Positions 57,791-64,000 of a stretch of 64,000 bases of DNA are shown here, in pieces; the first letter of the stretch is position 1; every line of letters starts with the position of its first letter. Made by a program: the position numbers and the translations under genes. This stretch comes from Heliocidaris erythrogramma (taxonomy: Eukaryota; Echinodermata; Echinoidea; Camarodonta; Echinometridae). The DNA lies in contig CM046873.1 of NCBI GenBank assembly GCA_025617745.1, forward strand, positions 33,117,101-33,181,100. The letters are read 5' to 3'. The notes beneath the pieces are model-generated. The model was not told where the DNA came from. It saw nothing but the letters and a program-made list of their open reading frames with translations, and did no database searches.

Positions 57791-60700
57791 TTTCCTTTTT
57801 ATTTCCATTGTAAATTAGAAAAAAGTTTTTGAAAATGTGGCATGACTACATTATTTAAAAAATATCTTTTTTTTAATCATCCTTAATGCTTATTGTATCA
57901 ATAATTGTAAGCAGAAATCATGACATTTTATATAATCTTGAACTTTGAACCTTGAAGTGATAATCCCTTTCACCATTCTGGGGCATTTTCTAGGCAGATA
58001 AGTCAATGGCTAGGGAGTTTCAGCCCCACCCCCAAATTGCCAAAACTACTGTTTGGACAACCATCTGCTCATATTATTTTGGGCTGTAATGTTATGTCTT
58101 GTAAATTATGAAAGGCTGCACATGGATATACCTTTATCATATGTCACTAAAAATGTAGAATTGTTTGCTTGTAAAATTACAAATATGGATATTAGTATAG
58201 ACACCACCTTATGAGTTGTTGCCCATGAACCAAACGTTATAATCTATTCTGACATTGCATTTGAAGAGAGCGTTGTTTTTTATGATGTTGATAATTGAGT
58301 TATCTTAATAAAGGTCATTTCACACTGAGGAACTTTTCTTGTAATTTTTTTCATAATTTTGTGAAAGATGTGGTGATGGTGATAGAGATGCAGGCACAAT
58401 AATGTTCTCTAGAAGGACTGTGCTTTAAGAATGGTGGATTGGTGTAAACACAGCCTTATGCAACCTATGATTGCTGGGTGTTTGATTTTTGTTTGGAAGT
58501 GCTATTGTGTGTTTTGTGTATGTGTGTGGGAGGGGGTTCTGTTGATACTGTCTGTTATTGAAGTTTAGTGTTTAGGCATTGGTGGATCCAAGATTATCTG
58601 GTCCTGGAAGGGGGCGGGGGACAAGAAACAAAAAGAAGACACGATTTATTTTTGTATTTCTTTTATTTTTTCTTTGTTTATTTTTATTTAATTCATTTTA
58701 TTATCTTTTATTTTGTTATTTTGTTAATATTTGTTATTCTTTATTTTTACTTATTTATTTATTTATTTATTTTTTTTTTTTGGGGGGGGGGGGGGGGGGG
58801 GCAGGGGATTATCTGGCTGCTGGTGCATGATATGGTTTTGCTGCTGTCGGAAGGGAGGAGGCCCGGGGGGGGGGGGGGGTATACAGATACCTTGTATCGG
58901 CCACTGCCGGAATGTCTTTATACTTTTATATTTATTTTTCTATTCTATCTACTTATTATAAGTTCACTTATTCATCTTTTTCTTATCCTTTTTCCTTTTC
59001 CTTTGGATAAGCGATCAGGCAAATCAGGCAAATGCCCCAAAGATCTGTTGAGAGCCAGAAGAAATGGTATATGTCATAGTCTATACCTCTCAACACACAA
59101 ATTCTGAATAGCTAGAAGCCTAATGTCTAGCAAGGAAACTGCAACTCTTTGAGACATTGCTCTCCTTCTTAAATAGTCAAATAGGAGTAATTTCAAGATA
59201 TTTGTAATAGGCTTACAATAATATTATCTACATGATTATAGCCTAATGTTTGTTGCCTTTTATTCCCCTTTAAGTTTACTTGTAGTTCTAGAACCACAAG
59301 CGAAGAAACTACGAGCAGTGGGTAGTCCTCCGTCGCAGATTCGGACCATGTTAACGGAATAAACTTTAAGTTTCGCAAGCTTGGAGTTAGCGACGACCTC
59401 GCTGTTCATGTTAAACTTCCGGGTCATACCGTTCGCGCGAATTATTAACATAGGATATGTATGTCTACTGTACACACGATCGGTAGTATCTACTTCCGGG
59501 GTTAACCACAACGATCGTTCGGCTTGTAGTTTCAGCTCGTTGTTTCAGGCTCGTGTGAACCCTCGTTGCGGTTAGTGAGTCGTTGTTTCGTAAACTGAAA
59601 GTTTCGCTATAAACTTAAAGTTTCGAAACCACAAATCCCGTATGAACGTAGCTAATGAATAAGGGTTTTCCCCATGCACTGCCCTGATTACATGAGTGGT
59701 CCTGTCAGGGGATCTTCTATCGATCCAGGGAGTTGTTGCCTTCGGGAGATCGAGAAACATCACGAAACTTGAGCTCCCGGATCTTCCCCCAAAATGCACT
59801 TCTACGATTTATCAGTCACCCCTTCTGTTCCCAGACCTATATCAACATGATAAAGGGATTTTTTTGAAATGTGAATCCCTTTTTATCTTGTTCATTTTGT
59901 CAGACAACTTGAATTCCTGGCTCGATAGTCCTTAAAGCAATATTCATATTCTTTGAAATACTGCATACAGAAAATTTTATTGTGTTATTAAAAAAATCAT
60001 TCGCACCCCTGAAGTTTTTTTATTTTATGTTAGTTCCAATCGTCCTTCCTTAAGATTTAGTACTCTCTCTCTCTCTCTCAACAAAAGTTATCGTTGACGA
60101 GACAATTTGAAGGTAGCTGTTTGCGTGGTTGTACTGATAACGTTGAGAGGGCTTACGGTTCACCAAGTGGTTAGTCCTCAAAAGGACTGTTGAGTAAGAA
60201 GAAGAAAGTGGAGAAAAGTTGAAAGGAGAAGAAATGGAAAGGCGAGATAGAAATTCAGAGAATGTAGAAGTAATCTTTCTTGAAAGTGTGAAGTCCTGAA
60301 AAGGACTGTAAACCAGAAGGGAAGGCTGAGAGTGGAGAAGACTCGACGTTTTGGACAGGTTGACTGTCCGTCATCAGGGGTAATGAGTTTGCAATTTCTT
60401 GGAATTTAGTTGATAACTAGCAATTAGATAATATAGTCTAGTCGGAAATAGGGGTCCCGTGCGCCATCGAGATGCATTTTGAAAAGTTTGTTGTAATGCC
60501 TCAAGTGTCTAATTAATCATTTTATGTCCCCATTGTCAAATCGTGTACGTCTCATTAGATTCAAAATCAGAAATTTGGATGGCCATCTTGGATTTCTGAT
60601 GAAATTTCATAATGAGCATATCTTTTTAATTAGATATCATGCATGTATAGCTTTTCTGAGTAATAAAAGTGAACAAAGGTGCCAAAATCTTTTACTAAAA

Positions 60701-62154
60701 ATCTGACATTCTAACGCCATTACATTTTTCTATACTAGCGAAAAAATAACATCCTGTTAATTTTTGGTATAGTATGTTGAGAATGATATAATCTTGATTT
60801 TCATGCAACATTGTAATATTGTCCCAGTGTGGTCAGTCTAGTGACACATCTCTCACATTAGGAAATATGGCGTTGTTCATGCACATTCGAGGCCCACTGA
60901 CTGTTGTGTGCGAAACCCCATAGACAATTATTGCTTTGAGTTTTTTTTCACAATGTAACTTGCCTGCGGCACATACCCACCACTTTTGGGGTCGAGTGCC
61001 CCCCCCCCCCCCCCGGGGCCTGACCCTGGTATTAAGTGTACATTCATATTTGTGAAGTAACGATATTGCCCTTTACACTCATAGCATATTCAACCTGGCT
61101 CCTTATAAAACTATAATTTGTCACATTTTTCATAGACAAGTAAAGTAGGTCATGAATTTCGAATTCCTCCTCTTTTATTTGATGTAAACGTTAACATTTG
61201 GAAATTTGATGTTCTTAGGGTTCCCTGGTCGCTATGTATTCAGAGACTGATCATTCAATCAAGCAGTGCTGGAAATAAAATAGAACACGTTTTGGGGACC
61301 TGCGGTTTGACTATTCATGTAGGTGGTTAGTGGTTGCATTTCAGCTCCAAAGGAATATTATATCTATTGTTAAACATGGTTACATTTCTGTCGTTTTCTA
61401 GCTCACCACCATTCTTCTCAGTCTTGCACGATATTTTGTTTTTAATTCGATGCCTGGGCAAACATTCATGTTTTTACATTTTCAACGCCTATTTGCTTGA
61501 ACTAGTTCCCAATTCAGAACTTGGAATTATCAGACCACAAATCGCTATTCTTGTTTATGAAGAAAATAAATTGGAAACCATTGTTGTAAGTCAGACCTCC
61601 ACGATTTATGCAAATTAGCCTCTCCACATTCACGTATTTTATCGTCTCTTTGGCAGCGGGGCGTCGTTAGAGGGTGGAGGAAAGGGGGTGGGCTGGGTGG
61701 AGGGGGAGGAGTCACACCCTACCCCACTCAAAATTGCTCTCGGCAAAATGCGCTACCTGTGTCGGTCAAAGAAAGGAGGGAGAAAAGGGAGAGGAAAGAG
61801 GAAAGAGAAGAGGAAAATGAGAAAAGAGAAAGGGAAAGTAAATTAGGAAAGCAAAAAGATAAAGAAAAGAAGGAAAGGAAAAGGGAAGGAAAGAAAAAGA
61901 AGGAAAAACTGGTCAATTTTTTTTCTCGCTCTCTCCACTCGCTCTCAAAAATACTGGAAAGTTAATATTGGGGCAAAAGGTGTCCCCCTTCGGCAATGGG
62001 TTGCAGCCCCTCCCCCCCCCCCCCCCCCCCCGGAGGATTTTCGAAGTTCCGATATTCGGGCAACCATCATTTCAAATCCGGGCAGTGAGGTGCGTGCATA
62101 TGGGCAACGAGGTTCCAGATAATTATATCGCTTCTGTATGTCACTTCTCTACAC

Positions 62155-62187
<33 letters not shown>

Positions 62188-62555
62188 CTGTGTTTGTGTG
62201 TGGGTGGGTGGGGGGGGGGGGGGTAAGGTTGCAACATTTTTGCGGCAAATTTGGGTGTCCCCCCCCCCCTCAAAATGTTCTAGGGACGCCTTTGTTCGTT
62301 GGTATCGCTGTGCCACCGATTTAGGGCAGTGTCCTTATAGCATTAATTTCATTGACAGAACCAACTGTTTCATCATTGCGAATGTCGATTTTCGCAAACA
62401 CAAATTCATTCGTTTTGACAGTCGATATGGGTCACACGGAAAGAGTTCAATTGTTGTCTCACAGGTTTTATCGTGTAGGTGTGTCCTTTAAAAAGAAAAT
62501 GCCGAACGATCCAAAGGAAACAACTAAACCGTTGAGGAAGGTCCCTGATAGTACA
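57791..62555. other. Non-coding repeats and homopolymers
   Basis: No gene recognised. G/C runs at 58782-58801, 58865-58879, 61000-61014 and 62011-62032; two gtcct-aaaaggac hairpin words at 60175 and 60292; purine-rich tract 61760-61910; (TTA)n at 62157-62188. Confidence 0.55.
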
Positions 62556-62690
62556 GCCTGAGAGCCTGACCAGAAATAGTCACCCAATTTTACATATAAA
62601 ATTGACCCCTAAAAGTTACTTAGACCATCCATTTCATTCAAAAAAGCTTGTCAGCCCGAACGATGCCACCGGGTTTGGCCCCCAGAGCCC
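62556..62690 (+). repeat. Direct repeat near the right edge, copy 1
   Basis: Shares gaaatagtcac, cttagaccatcc and aaaagcttgtc with 63877-64000 at similar spacing. Confidence 0.7.
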
Positions 62691-62865
62691 CCCCCCCCCC
62701 CCCAAGAAAAGGGGGCCTGAAAGTCGGGTCGATTTCAAGTTATACGCCAAACTTTTGCAGAAGGAATTTGTATTTATAAATAACTATACATTACCAAAAG
62801 ACGAAAATTGAGAAATCTTCCGTCGGGATGGTTTAATATTGTCAGACGGCCCCTTAAAATCCCAT

Positions 62866-63230
62866 TAAAGATGCAATTATATTGTGAAAGAAACTGTCTC
62901 AAAGGAATTGGGAAAGGTTGACCATGTCTACATAAGAATTGTTTTATATTGTGTTGTTTTGGAATCATCAAAATAGATCAGAAATTGACTCAGTCTTGCT
63001 GAAAAGCACATGTACTGCACACAGAAATGGGTATCTGGGACTACACACACAAGTGGCATGAATGTTCTGCCCGAATATTTCAGCTATTTCTAGTCATATT
63101 TCGAATATAAGAGCATTTGAAGAGCAATCCTTTCAAGGGGATTTTCTAATATGATGTTCTCCCAAACTGACATAAAAGGAATAAGAAAGCTCACAAATTA
63201 TTTTTCACCTTTCCCAGAACTCAAGATTCC
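62866..63230 (+). repeat. Dispersed repeat R, copy 2
   Basis: Second copy of 20155-20545, same orientation, with many small differences. No coding potential. Confidence 0.8.
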
Positions 63231-63462
63231 CTTTAAGGCCGAAGGACAACATTTTGTCAGAAGGAAGAGTTATGGCTGTACATTACAAAATTATACAAAC
63301 CGATCAAAATTCCATCGGGAGGGGGGGGGGGGGGGGGAGGGGGCTGTAACACTCAACTGAATAACGTTCACCAAGCTTTACTGCCCCAAATTGCTCTGAA
63401 TGTAGATATAAACAATTTTCTTGCACTTACATAGTACAGTTTTGGGTATTGTAATTTTCTTG

Positions 63463-63838
63463 TTATGCAATTCGGTGTCAAATGAACATTTCAATAATAA
63501 GTTATTAAAGTTTGAAAAATGCATCGCTTTCCCAAAAGTAGTCAAATGATATTGTCCCGATTACGTGAACACAGCATTTTCCATCTGCACCTGTTTGACA
63601 ATATAGCATGGGACCTTGATCAGTATCTGGGCTATGTGGCTGCCATGCTAAAATTTACCATTCATGTGTTAATTAATTAAACAAATGCCTTGCAAGCATC
63701 TACTACGCCTTGTCAAACAGGCGCAGATGGGCAATGGGTGTGTTTACATAATGTTATTTGACTACTTTTTGTGAAAGCAATGCAATTTTCACAATATATT
63801 ATTGAAATGATCACTAGAGACCAAATTGGACCCCAAGA
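63463..63838. mobile_element. Fold-back element with ~130-bp arms
   Basis: aaaagtagtcaaatga (63534) pairs with tatttgactacttttt (63756), catctgcacctgtttgacaa (63582) with ttgtcaaacaggcgcagatg (63710), and aacatttcaataat with attattgaaatgat outside them. No ORF. Confidence 0.78.
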
Positions 63839-63876
63839 AAATTACATGACTCAATATTGTACTATTAGTCTGGGAG

Positions 63877-64000
63877 CCTGTCCCGAAATAGTCACTCCAT
63901 TTAAAATAGAAGATTTCCCCCTTTAAGCTACTTAGACCATCCCTGTCATTCACAAAAAAGCTTGTCGGCCTGAAAAAAAGCGGCCGGGTTTAGCTTCCCA
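63877..64000 (+). repeat. Direct repeat near the right edge, copy 2 (cut by the window end)
   Basis: Matches 62556-62690; continues beyond the window. Confidence 0.7.

Noticed and set aside
58568-59107. 179-codon ORF on the plus strand
   Set aside because: It is made of poly-T-rich (Phe/Leu/Tyr) and poly-G (Gly) tracts in repeats; no domain.

Overview
The window looks like a piece of an AT-rich, repeat-dense marine deuterostome genome, most likely an echinoderm such as a sea urchin. The evidence is indirect: a spliced metazoan membrane-protein gene, L2/CR1-like and L1/Tx1-like LINE remains, several TTAA-flanked fold-back elements of Kolobok type, frequent acatgtacatgt-like words, and long G/C homopolymers. 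I see no bacterial or viral gene organisation. Nearly all short open reading frames are chance or repeat-derived.

The one convincing protein gene is on the plus strand at 17364-28086. Six coding exons join in frame, with consensus splice sites at every junction, into a 542-residue type I membrane protein: signal peptide, eight-cysteine MANSC domain, long Ser/Thr/Pro mucin-like stalk, one transmembrane helix and a short tail ending DYLINGYYS. This is the architecture of MANSC domain-containing protein 1. Its introns and 3' flank hold many transposons, including a 1.88-kb TTAA-flanked element carrying a broken THAP zinc-finger gene on the minus strand.

Left of the gene (1-17355) lie a degenerate minisatellite, several terminal-inverted-repeat elements (3758-4536, 7054-7441, 9869-12337, 15641-16898), a 0.7-kb direct duplication (6187-6895 and 7622-8325), a LINE 3' fragment (12433-12680) and two tandem arrays with a period near 155 bp (12742-15475). 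Two TA-flanked elements with different ends share a nearly identical 651-bp module.

Right of the gene, 37240-39942 (minus) is a decayed L2-like LINE and 40765-43250 (plus) a decayed L1/Tx1-like LINE. A palindromic locus at 44745-46190 carries two tRNA-Arg(UCU) units in opposite orientation; one is intact and the other is split in its anticodon loop by a 271-bp fold-back insertion. A pair of ~1.4-kb inverted arms (47255-48690 and 53830-55185) encloses a third reverse transcriptase fragment (50636-51713). The rest, to 64000, is repeats, long G/C runs and a possible two-exon transcript at 56559-57790. Apart from the MANSC gene and one tRNA, the window is a record of transposition.
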